The translations under genes were made by a program, and so were the position numbers. A DNA stretch of 31,149 nucleotides from positions 1-31,149 of the forward strand of contig CAZRSW010000020.1 in the NCBI GenBank assembly GCA_964602845.1, given 5' to 3'. Positions 16,800 to 25,164 of this stretch are shown piece by piece (the stretch's first letter is position 1; each line of letters opens with the position of its first letter). Origin of the DNA: CAZRSW01 sp964602845 (lineage in GTDB: Bacteria; Chloroflexota; Dehalococcoidia; Lucifugimonadales; UBA826). The notes below the pieces were generated by a model. It saw only the letters and a program-made list of their open reading frames with translations, was not told the DNA's origin and did not search any database.

Positions 16800-17274
16800 T
16801 TGATTCACCAGATAATGTGGTGAGCACATTATTAACACGATCTCGACCAAACCATTTGTGATCAATAGCTACCAAAGGAGCAACAGAACACATAAATGCA
16901 CAATCAGTAATCTGTAACGTAAACCCATCGTCAGGATGCTTGCTACGTAAAGATTCCAATTCTTTTTTCAAGTAGTCCAATATCTCACTCGATCCGTTTT
17001 GACGACATGCCACCCCATCACAGACGGTAACCGTCTTTTTTGAAGTAGGAGATAAAACTAACTCTGTATATGTCGTTGCCGCTCCGTAAATTTCACTGGC
17101 AGGAACGCCTAAATGCCAACCCACCACTTCCATTGCCCAATCAGGCAAATAGGAAAATGTATCCTGTAAATAATGCAGTGCAGGAAGTAGAGAAGCTCTC
17201 TCTCTGGGAAACTCTTCTATAAGATGTCTCCGCAACTCAATCCTACGTTTCCTTTCTTCCTTATTTGATATCAT
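16789..17274 (-). CDS. NuoE/FdsG-like [2Fe-2S] subunit
   Basis: The 161-aa thioredoxin-fold protein carries one [2Fe-2S] cluster. Ligands are Cys and Cys in VCDGVACRQNG (Cx4C) and Cys and Cys in CAFMCSVAP (Cx3C), the family pattern. The N-terminal helical part contains LLPALHYLQDTFSYLP, typical of NuoE/HndA. It forms the small partner of the NuoF-like subunit in the NAD-reducing module. It starts 13 bases after AOR with AAGGG 6 nt before the ATG, so AOR, NuoE, NuoF and FdhA are likely made from one message. Confidence 0.93.
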   Translation of the reverse strand: MISNKEERKRRIELRRHLIEEFPRERASLLPALHYLQDTFSYLPDWAMEVVGWHLGVPASEIYGAATTYTELVLSPTSKKTVTVCDGVACRQNGSSEILDYLKKELESLRSKHPDDGFTLQITDCAFMCSVAPLVAIDHKWFGRDRVNNVLTTLSGESNDC

Positions 17275-17287
17275 TCACAACCCTTGA

Positions 17288-19090
17288 TTAAAATGCTATC
17301 CCCAAACTTTCCAGTTTTGACTCTGGAATCAATCCTTCACTAGTCCATTCTCGGGCTCGATAATAGGACGAAATCATCTTCTCCAAATCATCCTCTCTAA
17401 GCCAAACATTTTCCGTACCATTGTAGGATGGTTCAGAGAATATTCTCTTTGGTAAAGTGTCATGATCCTTGACCCAACCTTCTCTAATATTGAATTGTTT
17501 TTTTATGTTGTTTATCCTTTCGCCGCACTGCCTGAGCTGATCAGCGCTTACATTCCAGCCCGTAATATCATCAAGAATATTGGCGGATTCTTCGTAAAAT
17601 TGTTCAAAGACTTTGCGGACAAATTTGCACCATATCAGAGAATCCATAACGGCACTGTAGTCCTCACCATCTTTGACCAATTGACCTTTAGCGCCACTAG
17701 TAGTATCAGAATTAGAAGAAAAATCATATTCATAAGCAGAAGAACGATTATGACAGGCTCCTCTTGTGCTCACGGCCAGGGCCAAGGCCAGAGTTTGTAA
17801 TGCCCTCGGCTCGTATCCAGGCATCTCCAATCCCTTCACATGCATAGCAAAATCACCCGAATCTAATCCGATCTCTTTACTCGCTCTTGCACTTCCTTCC
17901 GCGAGTAAATCCCCAACTCCAGATCGCTGACTTATAACCTTCAGGAGATTCTCAAGAAGGTCCTTATTATCCTCATGTTCTGGGACTTTATTCATCCACC
18001 TGGACGGGATCAGATCCTTTTGCATGGATTCCATAAACCAGGCGCAGGTTGAACCAGCACTGATAGTATCCATACCCATTTCATCACAAAATTTGCTGCT
18101 TTTAAGAATTGTCGCACGATCCGAAATGCCGACTAAGGGGCCTAAAGCAAAAAGAGACTGATACTCCAATCTAACTTTTTCCGTACCGTTTCCAGGCACT
18201 GTAACCAGTTTTTCGCATCCTATGGTGCAATTGGCACAATGAGATGAGGAAACTTTTTCTTCCGAATGTATTGTTTCCCCGGTAATATCCTTAAAATTAT
18301 CACCACGTTGGTTGCGAAAATTGCCTGTTGGTAGAACTTTTAGTCGGTCAAATACTGAAAGGTTAGCCATAGTACCTAGTGTTCTGTATTTTTCAGTTGC
18401 ATGCCCAAAACTTTTTTGTGACAAATCCTTTCTTCTTTCGGACAAAGATCCTTCATCGCAGGTATCTACGGATTTACGCCCATGAAACGCTATAGCCTTT
18501 ACTTTCTTGGAACCCATCACTGCTCCATTACCTGTCCGACCTGCTTGCCTTCCTCCATCGTTACTTATACTGGCAAACCTCACCAGTTTTTCACCAGCAG
18601 GGCCAATGCACGCTATGTCAAAGTTCCGACCCAGAGTACCCTTCAGATAACCTTCCGTCTTAGAGGTTGTAAACCCAACCAATTGACCGGCAGGAAGGAA
18701 TTCTACTCCTGTTTCATCGACTTTCAGTGAAATCCATTCCTTTGAGTGGCCTAGAACGATCACTGCGTCAGCACCTATACCTTTTAACGATAATGCAAGC
18801 GAGCTCGATGACAACGAATCCCCGACAAACCCTGTTTGAGGCGACTTTGAAACAACAGCAAATTTTGATGTGGTGGTTAGACGACTGCCAACCAACGGAC
18901 TAGTACAGAATATCAAAGGATTCCCGGGAGAAAATGGATCAGTGCCAGGAGGGCAATAGTGGTACAGCAGATAGGCACCTAGCCCACTTCCACCAATAAA
19001 ATTCCGTAAAACGTCCTCACCTATAACTTGCCACTGCCAATCCCTAGCGGAAACATCTATAATCAGGACCTTGTTATGATACCCAAACAA
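17288..19090 (-). CDS. Tungsten-type aldehyde ferredoxin oxidoreductase
   Basis: The 600-aa protein belongs to the AOR family, oxidising aldehydes to carboxylic acids with a tungstopterin and a [4Fe-4S] cluster. Cluster ligands Cys285, Cys288, Cys292 and Cys488 match the Pyrococcus AOR pattern (288/291/295/494). Glu309 and His447 sit where the active-site Glu313 and His448 lie there. The start is TTG, giving the typical family opening MFGYHNKVLIIDV, and is supported by GGAGGT 5 nt upstream, which lies inside the last codons of moaD. The natural electron acceptor could be ferredoxin or the adjacent NuoEF-like module. Substrate is not determinable; other AOR-clade roles, such as acyl-CoA ring reductase subunits, are less likely given the lack of Bam partners. 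Confidence 0.94.
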   Translation of the reverse strand: MFGYHNKVLIIDVSARDWQWQVIGEDVLRNFIGGSGLGAYLLYHYCPPGTDPFSPGNPLIFCTSPLVGSRLTTTSKFAVVSKSPQTGFVGDSLSSSSLALSLKGIGADAVIVLGHSKEWISLKVDETGVEFLPAGQLVGFTTSKTEGYLKGTLGRNFDIACIGPAGEKLVRFASISNDGGRQAGRTGNGAVMGSKKVKAIAFHGRKSVDTCDEGSLSERRKDLSQKSFGHATEKYRTLGTMANLSVFDRLKVLPTGNFRNQRGDNFKDITGETIHSEEKVSSSHCANCTIGCEKLVTVPGNGTEKVRLEYQSLFALGPLVGISDRATILKSSKFCDEMGMDTISAGSTCAWFMESMQKDLIPSRWMNKVPEHEDNKDLLENLLKVISQRSGVGDLLAEGSARASKEIGLDSGDFAMHVKGLEMPGYEPRALQTLALALAVSTRGACHNRSSAYEYDFSSNSDTTSGAKGQLVKDGEDYSAVMDSLIWCKFVRKVFEQFYEESANILDDITGWNVSADQLRQCGERINNIKKQFNIREGWVKDHDTLPKRIFSEPSYNGTENVWLREDDLEKMISSYYRAREWTSEGLIPESKLESLGIAF

Positions 19091-19092
19091 GG

Positions 19093-19389
19093 TTAACCTC
19101 CAGCCTGACTTGGCAAAATCAGTAACGAGTCCCCATTTTTTAGGTCCAGTCCCCTATGATCACTGAAACCTTTACCATTCAGATTAAACACATAGCTTCC
19201 TAAAAGTCTATTTTGATTCAACTCTAAAACTTTACCACCAAGACCAGGAAACAGCATACCAAGTTGCCGTACTATATCTGTTGCATTCGCACCAGGTGGA
19301 TTTGTAAAAGCCAAATCCACTGACTCACAACCAGTGATCAGGCGACTGTTCCCAAAAAATTCCACAGTCACCTTAATCTCTGCTGACAT
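19093..19389 (-). CDS. moaD: MoaD-type sulfur carrier for molybdopterin synthase
   Basis: The start chosen (MSAEIKVTVEFFG) gives 98 aa; the frame continues upstream into mobA, but GGAGAAAA directly before this ATG supports the shorter form. The ubiquitin-like fold ends precisely in Gly-Gly, the diglycine tail that is adenylated and thiocarboxylated to deliver sulfur to the dithiolene of molybdopterin. It lies between mobA and AOR, a common place for an AOR-linked MoaD. moaA, moaC and moaE are not in the window. A dedicated role in making the tungstopterin for AOR is likely but unproven. Confidence 0.9.
   Translation of the reverse strand: MSAEIKVTVEFFGNSRLITGCESVDLAFTNPPGANATDIVRQLGMLFPGLGGKVLELNQNRLLGSYVFNLNGKGFSDHRGLDLKNGDSLLILPSQAGG
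19096..19101 (-). promoter_or_regulatory. AOR ribosome binding site inside the moaD diglycine codons
   Basis: The two terminal Gly codons of moaD read GGA GGT, a near-perfect Shine-Dalgarno sequence, followed by the TAA stop and then TTG of AOR after 5 nt. The same six bases encode an essential protein motif and initiate the next gene. Confidence 0.8.
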
Positions 19390-19993
19390 TTTTCTCCATA
19401 TCCCGTGCCACCTGCAAATCAGTCGGGGTATTAACATTGAAGAAGCTTTCTTTAGATCCCTCTATGTAAAGAAAATCCTCTTCTTGCAGTGTACATACCT
19501 CAATATCAGAAAAATACCCGTCCATCCTTAGTGACCGTTGTTTTAGACGTTCTTCTATATGACCCAAACACGTATTACGATATAGTGCATGCGTAGTCTG
19601 TAATCGACCCTGGAATTTGGGTATTACTACATCAGGGGTCTCAGTTTCCAATTTGGATAACATGTATTGTATGAGGGAAGGAGCTATAAATGGCATATCA
19701 CAGGCAACTACAAGAGACCAGGTTGTGGTAGAAGCTTGCAACCCGGAATACAACCCACCCAAAGAACCTGAATCAGGGTAACGATCTACGATAAACTCTA
19801 CCTTCTCATTGATCTCTAGCTCACCCGCACGTTCTTCTCTGTCAACAACCACCGTCAACGATTCCGCAACGTCCGACAATCTAGTAATCACTCTATCTAT
19901 TATACGGATCCCACCGACGCTCTGGACAGCTTTATCCCGCCCTAAACGTCTACTTCTACCACCAGCTAATATGATACCGGTAAGGTGAGTCAT
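19373..19993 (-). CDS. mobA: Molybdenum cofactor guanylyltransferase
   Basis: MobA attaches GMP to molybdopterin to give the dinucleotide form needed by DMSO-reductase-family enzymes such as formate dehydrogenase. The 206-aa nucleotidyltransferase has the N-terminal ILAGGRSRRLGRDKA loop (residues 8-22) and the ACDMPF metal-binding motif. Its end overlaps moaD by 17 bases. AOR itself uses a non-nucleotide bis-pterin, so the need for MobA here points to the formate dehydrogenase. Confidence 0.93.
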   Translation of the reverse strand: MTHLTGIILAGGRSRRLGRDKAVQSVGGIRIIDRVITRLSDVAESLTVVVDREERAGELEINEKVEFIVDRYPDSGSLGGLYSGLQASTTTWSLVVACDMPFIAPSLIQYMLSKLETETPDVVIPKFQGRLQTTHALYRNTCLGHIEERLKQRSLRMDGYFSDIEVCTLQEEDFLYIEGSKESFFNVNTPTDLQVARDMEKNVSRD

Positions 19994-20022
19994 TTTGGCA
20001 ACCTAAACACAACAATAATACT

Positions 20023-21966
20023 TTAATTAATCCTAGCAGCTATACGGCCCATCCTTGAAACATCGTACCCCCCGATACTAGCAATATCTCTTCGCAAATC
20101 TTCCCCCGTAAGTTGTTCCAGCAGGATGTCGATCTCACTCCCTATTCCAATATATCTTGAAGGTATGACTAACTGAAATCTTTCATCTGCTATTGGTATG
20201 AATTCCAATCCGCTGGCTAAAGCAGCAGCCATAATACCCATCCCGACATCAACGAATCCCGAAGACACAGCAGCCGCCACATTATAGTGGGTATACTCTT
20301 CATTGTCGTAACCTATGATGCTACCAGGGCTTATATTTGATTGTTTCAGAAGGTAGTCCAATAAAACCCGGGTCCCTGAACCCCTCTGTCTATTTACAAT
20401 CTTCAACCCACTGCAAGGCAAATCATTCAATCCTTTAATCTTCCGGGGATTTCCTTCCTGTACGATGAGACCCTGAGTACGACCAACAAAATCAAATATA
20501 TGTACCGATTCATCAGGAACATGGCGTTGTACGGCCGATATATTGTATTCGCCACTCTTCTCATCGAGTAGGTGAGTACCGGCAACATGGGCAAACCCTT
20601 TGGACAAGGCCAACAGGCCTCCTACGCTACCAACACTTGAAGAAATTAGACGCACCCCATTTCTCGCCCCACTCAGATTATTAGCCAACATGTCTATGGC
20701 GATATCATGGCTGCCTGAAATTAACAAAGTTTTATCAATCTCAGATCTTGGCCTACGCAATGATACAGACACCTCGGCGCCTTCTTCTAAACCCTCGTGA
20801 TTGTGGGGTATCGTGATAACTCCGTCAGATCGAGAGATTGAAAGAGTCATAGCTGCCCCTCTTGTAGTTGGGTGGACTACATAGTCACCATCAACTGGTG
20901 CTGCGACAACGCGTAAAAACTCTTCTTCGCCTAGTGGGGAAGCTATCTTTCGAGCCATAATAGCTTCTATCCGCTCAGCAGATGCTTCATTATAACCACA
21001 AAGCTTTGCAATAAGTGGCTTTAGAAACAACTCTGAGGTAGTTAAAGCCGATGATGGATACCCGGGTATGCCCAGAAGTGGTTTTCCACGTATTGATCCT
21101 AAAATAACAGGATGTCCGGGTCTAATAGCCACACCATGCACAACGACCTCTCCGACCTTCGATACTACCGTAGAGGTATAGTCCTCTGAACCGGCCGAGG
21201 AACCTGCAATAACAACCAATACATCACTACGATCTGAGCATTCAAGTAAGGTTTTTTCCATCATCTTTGGATCATCTAGCACGGATGGTTCAACTATTGC
21301 CTTAGCTCCCCAATCTTCAATCAGGGCGGACAAGAACACAGAATTGAACTCAATTATTTGTCCCGGTTGCGGAGTCTCTCCAATCTTTATTAGCTCTGAA
21401 CCTGTTGGTATTAAAGAAACTCGAGGTTCTCGATTAACTTCTATCTCCGATAATCCCGCCGCACCAAGACATGCTAAATCCAGGGCAGTAATAACTACCC
21501 CTTCTCTAACCAACAATTCCGGCGCCGCTATGTCCTCAGCTATTTTCCTTATATGTTGGTACGGGGCAACGGGATTCCTAATCACAACTTCATTATCAGA
21601 TAGCTTTTGGATGTCCTCTATCATTACAACGGAGTCAAATCCAGTTGGAATTGGGTCCCCGGTATCAACCCACTCAAAATCCGATTCTGTGAGTTTCAGA
21701 GGCCTCGTTTCCGTTGCCCCAAGAGAAGCTTCAAACCTGATCGCAATACCATCCATTGCCGAAGTTGTTACATGTGGCGAAGAGATTTTCGCGAATATAG
21801 CCTTGGCTGAAACTCTCCCAACAGATTCTCTGAGAGGAACAAATTCAGTTATCAGATCATCAGACACACCTATAGCACCAACATGTCTTTCAAATCTTTC
21901 CTTAGCATCCATTAGAGGGATATCATCTAGAAAGTAATTTCTTTCAAAGTCCGCTTTATGTGCCAT
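20023..21966 (-). CDS. MoeA-type molybdopterin molybdenumtransferase fused to a PBP-like domain
   Basis: The 647-aa protein joins a MoeA metal-insertion domain (about residues 1-405) to a periplasmic-binding-protein-like domain (about 415-640) of the type seen in MoeA-LysR-substrate-binding fusions. MoeA motifs include TSAMDGIAIR, GSSAGSEDYT, RPGHPVILGSIRGKPLLGIPGYPSSA and the domain IV segment. The C-terminal part has the PBP hinge and ligand-loop features ISSSVGSVGGLLAL, RQRGSGTRVLLDYLL and VGMGIMAAA. No signal peptide is present, so the PBP domain is cytoplasmic and may sense molybdate, tungstate or a pterin. It directly follows a second, stand-alone moeA by 7 bases. Confidence 0.92.
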   Translation of the reverse strand: MAHKADFERNYFLDDIPLMDAKERFERHVGAIGVSDDLITEFVPLRESVGRVSAKAIFAKISSPHVTTSAMDGIAIRFEASLGATETRPLKLTESDFEWVDTGDPIPTGFDSVVMIEDIQKLSDNEVVIRNPVAPYQHIRKIAEDIAAPELLVREGVVITALDLACLGAAGLSEIEVNREPRVSLIPTGSELIKIGETPQPGQIIEFNSVFLSALIEDWGAKAIVEPSVLDDPKMMEKTLLECSDRSDVLVVIAGSSAGSEDYTSTVVSKVGEVVVHGVAIRPGHPVILGSIRGKPLLGIPGYPSSALTTSELFLKPLIAKLCGYNEASAERIEAIMARKIASPLGEEEFLRVVAAPVDGDYVVHPTTRGAAMTLSISRSDGVITIPHNHEGLEEGAEVSVSLRRPRSEIDKTLLISGSHDIAIDMLANNLSGARNGVRLISSSVGSVGGLLALSKGFAHVAGTHLLDEKSGEYNISAVQRHVPDESVHIFDFVGRTQGLIVQEGNPRKIKGLNDLPCSGLKIVNRQRGSGTRVLLDYLLKQSNISPGSIIGYDNEEYTHYNVAAAVSSGFVDVGMGIMAAALASGLEFIPIADERFQLVIPSRYIGIGSEIDILLEQLTGEDLRRDIASIGGYDVSRMGRIAARIN

Positions 21967-21973
21967 TTTCCCG

Positions 21974-23212
21974 TTACCCTATCGGATCCAAGTGAACTTT
22001 AACGAGGGTGCCTTTATACAACCCCGTTGTTTCGGCCCTAATTTCTATATACCCGTCCGAGGCCAATATAGTAGAAATCAGGTTTGATTTTCCATACACA
22101 GGTGAAGCGACTATTTCTTCTTCTGGCTGATCCAGTTTAACCCTCACATAGTCTGTACGGCCGCTTGAAGAATGCAAATCACTGTCTAAAATTGCTGAAA
22201 TGGAGTTGTCACCGGTAAGTATGGTGCTCCCGGAAACATATTTTATGATCGGTGTTGCCACCATATTAAAAATCGTAACTGCAGAAACCGGATTTCCAGG
22301 CAATCCTATCACCAGTTTGCCGGCAGCTATACCTAAAATCGTTGGCTTTCCAGGTTTCACGGATAAACCATGTACCAAGACCCCAGGCTCACCCAACTGA
22401 TTAACAACTTTGGAAGTAAGGTCTCTTGAACTAACTGAACTACCGGCCGTAAAGATAACGACGTCGGACTCAAAAAGGGCCTGTCTGCCAACTTCCAATA
22501 GTTGATCAAAATCATCCCGGACGCGAGGAAACAGAATTGGCGTTGCCCTCATTTTTTTTACTAAAGCCGCGATAGTGTATAAATTAACGTCTCTCACCAA
22601 ACCCTCTGTAACTTCATCGTCGGGACCCACCAATTCATCACCTGAGGATATGACAGAAACTTTCATTCGTTTTCGGACGACCACATGGGATTTGCCAACA
22701 GCCAATAATGCCCCTAGCTGAACATGGTTTATTGTCACTCCCGACTCTGCTAGTAGATCACCTCTCCTAAAGTCCTCTCCTGCCATAATCACATTCTCGC
22801 CGGTGGCTACAGGTCTATAAACTTCCAACAATCCACTGGGAGAAATCTTTGTATGCTCTATCATCACCACTGCATCCGCCCCTTCTGCCAGCATGCCACC
22901 GGTGTATGCAATAGCTGCCTCTCCTCCAGATAAGGAAACCCTTGCCTTTTGACCCATCGGGATCTCACCTACCATCTCCAGATAAGCAGGTAATGAATCT
23001 GAAGCCCCATAAGTGTCTGACGATCTGACCGAATATCCATCCATAGAGGATCTGTCGAAACGAGGCAACTCTTCATCGCTATATTCAGAATTCGCGAGAA
23101 CTCGACCTAAAGAATTTTCCGTCTTCACCCGCTCAGTACCAACCAGAGAGACAGTACCCGTCAAAAGATCTATAGCAGCGAGAGGGGACATGACGTTAAA
23201 AAACTCGCTCAT
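21974..23212 (-). CDS. moeA: Molybdopterin molybdenumtransferase
   Basis: MoeA hydrolyses adenylated molybdopterin and inserts molybdate or tungstate. The 412-aa protein has the family landmarks DRSSMDGYSVR, EGADAVVMIEHT, AGEDFRRGD, ISSGDEL, the TAGSSVSSRDLT loop (a variant of the usual GGVS-DYD loop with the Asp kept) and KPGKPTILG with LPGNPVSA. Length is normal. It is followed by the PBP-fused paralogue; two MoeA copies are common in organisms that use both Mo and W. It starts 51 bases after fhs, with AGAGAGG 10 nt before the ATG. Confidence 0.95.
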   Translation of the reverse strand: MSEFFNVMSPLAAIDLLTGTVSLVGTERVKTENSLGRVLANSEYSDEELPRFDRSSMDGYSVRSSDTYGASDSLPAYLEMVGEIPMGQKARVSLSGGEAAIAYTGGMLAEGADAVVMIEHTKISPSGLLEVYRPVATGENVIMAGEDFRRGDLLAESGVTINHVQLGALLAVGKSHVVVRKRMKVSVISSGDELVGPDDEVTEGLVRDVNLYTIAALVKKMRATPILFPRVRDDFDQLLEVGRQALFESDVVIFTAGSSVSSRDLTSKVVNQLGEPGVLVHGLSVKPGKPTILGIAAGKLVIGLPGNPVSAVTIFNMVATPIIKYVSGSTILTGDNSISAILDSDLHSSSGRTDYVRVKLDQPEEEIVASPVYGKSNLISTILASDGYIEIRAETTGLYKGTLVKVHLDPIG

Positions 23213-23263
23213 CAGAACATCGCCTCTCTAAACTTTCAAGATATCAAGCTAGAAGATTGAACA

Positions 23264-24886
23264 TTACAGGCCAATGATGTTACCAGACTCATCCACATCA
23301 AGAGAACGAGGAGTACCGGGGAGACCCGGCATAGTCATAATACTGCCAGCAATAGGGTATATAAACCCTGCTCCTATTGAAGCACGTGCATCTGAAACTC
23401 TGAATTCATAATCCCGTGGCAGACCTTTCAAAGACCTGTTATGCGAAAGTGACAAATGAGTCTTTGCCATGCAGATCGGAAGGTGCCCCCAGCCGTTATT
23501 TTGAAATTCCTTGAGTGCACGCCTAGCCTTAGCACTGTAAACGACCCCTCGTGCATTGTACATTTTTTTAGCAACCGCACTTATCTTATCTTCAAGGGTA
23601 TCATCCGTGTCATACATATACTTTATACTCGGTCGGTCCCCATCTGTAGCTTTCACAACGGCATTGGCCAGCTCGATTCCTCCGTCACCACCTTCCTCGA
23701 AAACCGTGGATAACTCAGCATGGTCAGCCCCGCTCTCGATGGACAGAGTACGTACAAGCTCTGTTTCCTCTTGAACATCCGTTGGGAAGCTGTTTACCGC
23801 AACTACCACAGGTAAACCAAATCCTTTAATCACATTTATCAAGTGCTTGAGATTTGACATCCCCTTGACCAAAGCATCCTTATCTGGTGAATCCAAATCA
23901 CGCAGCGAAACTCCCCCATGTGATTTTAGGGCACGAACTGAACATACAATGACAGCTGCATCTGGTTCAAGATCATTGAACCTGGCTTTAATATGCATAA
24001 ATTTCTCAAAACCAAGGTCAGCTCCGAAGCCCGCCTCGGTCAAGACATAGTCTGTGTGCCCCAAAGCCACTTTATCAGCGATCACGGAACAACAACCGTG
24101 AGCGATGTTACCAAATGGGCCAGTGTGAACCAGAACAGGTTGCCCTTCGGTAGTCTGAACTAGATTAGGTTGTATGGCATAGCGAAGCAATGACATCATG
24201 GACCCGACTGCGTTAATATCCCGAGCATATACAGGTTCACCACTATTTTTGTACCCTACGACGATTCTATTCAACCTATGCCGCAGATCTCCCAGATCAG
24301 AGGATAAAGCCAGTATCGCCATAACTTCTGATGCGGTAACGATGTCAAACCCCGTTTCTCTGACAGGGGCATTTTGTTTCCCTCCGATACCCGTCACGAT
24401 ATTCCTAAGAGATCTTTCTTCCACATCTGTGACACGCCGAATTGTTACCCCATCGGGAGTTAGTCCCTTGATTTTACCTCGTTGAACAGCGTTATCTGTT
24501 AGTGCTACTAAAAGATTATGTGCAGAACCAACCGCATGGGCGTCTCCTGTGAAATGGATATTCACCTCATCCTCAGGTTCGATTCTGGATAGCCCGCCCC
24601 CAGTACCGCCACCTTTTATACCAAAAATAGGCCCCAACGAAGGTTCTCTTAGTGTTGCTATAACACTCTTGCCAATCTTACCCATGCCCTGGGCCAAGCC
24701 AACGGTAGTAGTAGTTTTTCCCTCACCGGCTGGAGTTGGAGTTATACCAGTAACCACAACCAGCTTGCCTCTCCTGGAGATTCTATCCATATTAGACAAA
24801 GGCAATTTTGCTTTATATCGCCCATAGGGAATCACACTATCAGCATCTATCCCTATGGACTCAGCAACTTCTTGAATTAACTTCAT
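23264..24886 (-). CDS. fhs: Formate--tetrahydrofolate ligase
   Basis: Fhs makes 10-formyl-THF from formate, THF and ATP, or runs backward to yield ATP and formate. The 540-aa protein has the P-loop TPAGEGKTTT at about residues 51-60. EPSLGPIFGIKGGGTGGG and the HFTGDAHAVGSAHNLL segment follow. The C-terminal part has GAGFIYPIAGSIMTMPGLPGTP. It is slightly short for the family but complete. It is the promoter-proximal gene of the 11-gene minus-strand run ending at 10212, and AAGG lies 7-8 nt before its ATG. Pairing with formate dehydrogenase suggests formate is the shared metabolite; the direction of flux is not shown by the sequence. Confidence 0.97.
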   Translation of the reverse strand: MKLIQEVAESIGIDADSVIPYGRYKAKLPLSNMDRISRRGKLVVVTGITPTPAGEGKTTTTVGLAQGMGKIGKSVIATLREPSLGPIFGIKGGGTGGGLSRIEPEDEVNIHFTGDAHAVGSAHNLLVALTDNAVQRGKIKGLTPDGVTIRRVTDVEERSLRNIVTGIGGKQNAPVRETGFDIVTASEVMAILALSSDLGDLRHRLNRIVVGYKNSGEPVYARDINAVGSMMSLLRYAIQPNLVQTTEGQPVLVHTGPFGNIAHGCCSVIADKVALGHTDYVLTEAGFGADLGFEKFMHIKARFNDLEPDAAVIVCSVRALKSHGGVSLRDLDSPDKDALVKGMSNLKHLINVIKGFGLPVVVAVNSFPTDVQEETELVRTLSIESGADHAELSTVFEEGGDGGIELANAVVKATDGDRPSIKYMYDTDDTLEDKISAVAKKMYNARGVVYSAKARRALKEFQNNGWGHLPICMAKTHLSLSHNRSLKGLPRDYEFRVSDARASIGAGFIYPIAGSIMTMPGLPGTPRSLDVDESGNIIGL

Positions 24887-25030
24887 ATACTGACCTTATA
24901 GTTCCTCTTGCCAAATGTAATATAGTACCCAAGGATAACATCAAATCCTCCATCCCGGCTAAATAGACCTAAATAGCAAAGACCCCACTGTTAAGCCCCC
25001 CAACAGATGGTCATCCAATCGCGAATGAAC

Positions 25031-25105
25031 AAAAAGGGGGCCCGAGCCAACCCAGACGCTCATCCGATACATCGGAAGGTCTTGGTGGATGTTCAGCTCG
25101 GGCCC
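25031..25105 (-). terminator. Long hairpin element with U-tract: attenuator or small-RNA 3' end
   Basis: On the minus strand a 10-bp perfect stem, GGGCCCGAGC (25105-25096) with GCTCGGGCCC (25047-25038), encloses an inner helix (around 25079-25086 with 25050-25057, one mismatch). An apical hairpin TCCGA-TGTA-TCGGA (25076-25063) completes it. The outer stem is followed at once by CCTTTTTG, a factor-independent terminator signature for minus-strand transcription. No minus-strand gene ends just upstream, and fhs begins 145 bases downstream. It is therefore either a conditional terminator in the leader of the formate/cofactor operon or the end of a short RNA starting in the aroC promoter region. 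I could not match it to a known riboswitch class. Confidence 0.75.
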
Positions 25106-25136
25106 GATTGAAACCAAAAGTTGACCAATAATCTAC

Positions 25137-25164
25137 TTCCACACTGTCTCTACAAGACTATAAT
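25137..25164 (+). promoter_or_regulatory. Candidate aroC promoter
   Basis: A perfect -10 TATAAT at 25159-25164 is preceded at 16 bp by TTCCAC, a weak -35. Transcription would begin near 25171, giving a leader of about 33 nt to the aroC ATG at 25204. Confidence 0.5.

Noticed and set aside
24887..25105. A ZTP (pfl) riboswitch before fhs
   Set aside because: fhs is a common ZTP-riboswitch target and the element has a terminator, but the conserved aptamer core (a CUGGCG-type segment followed by CCGCCUGGGC) is not found on the minus strand. Only a partial CUGGG match occurs.
25031..25105. Small bacterial SRP RNA on the plus strand
   Set aside because: The GC-rich closing stem and GGAAGG apex recall SRP RNA, but the conserved GGUC...GGAAGCAGC domain IV motif is absent.
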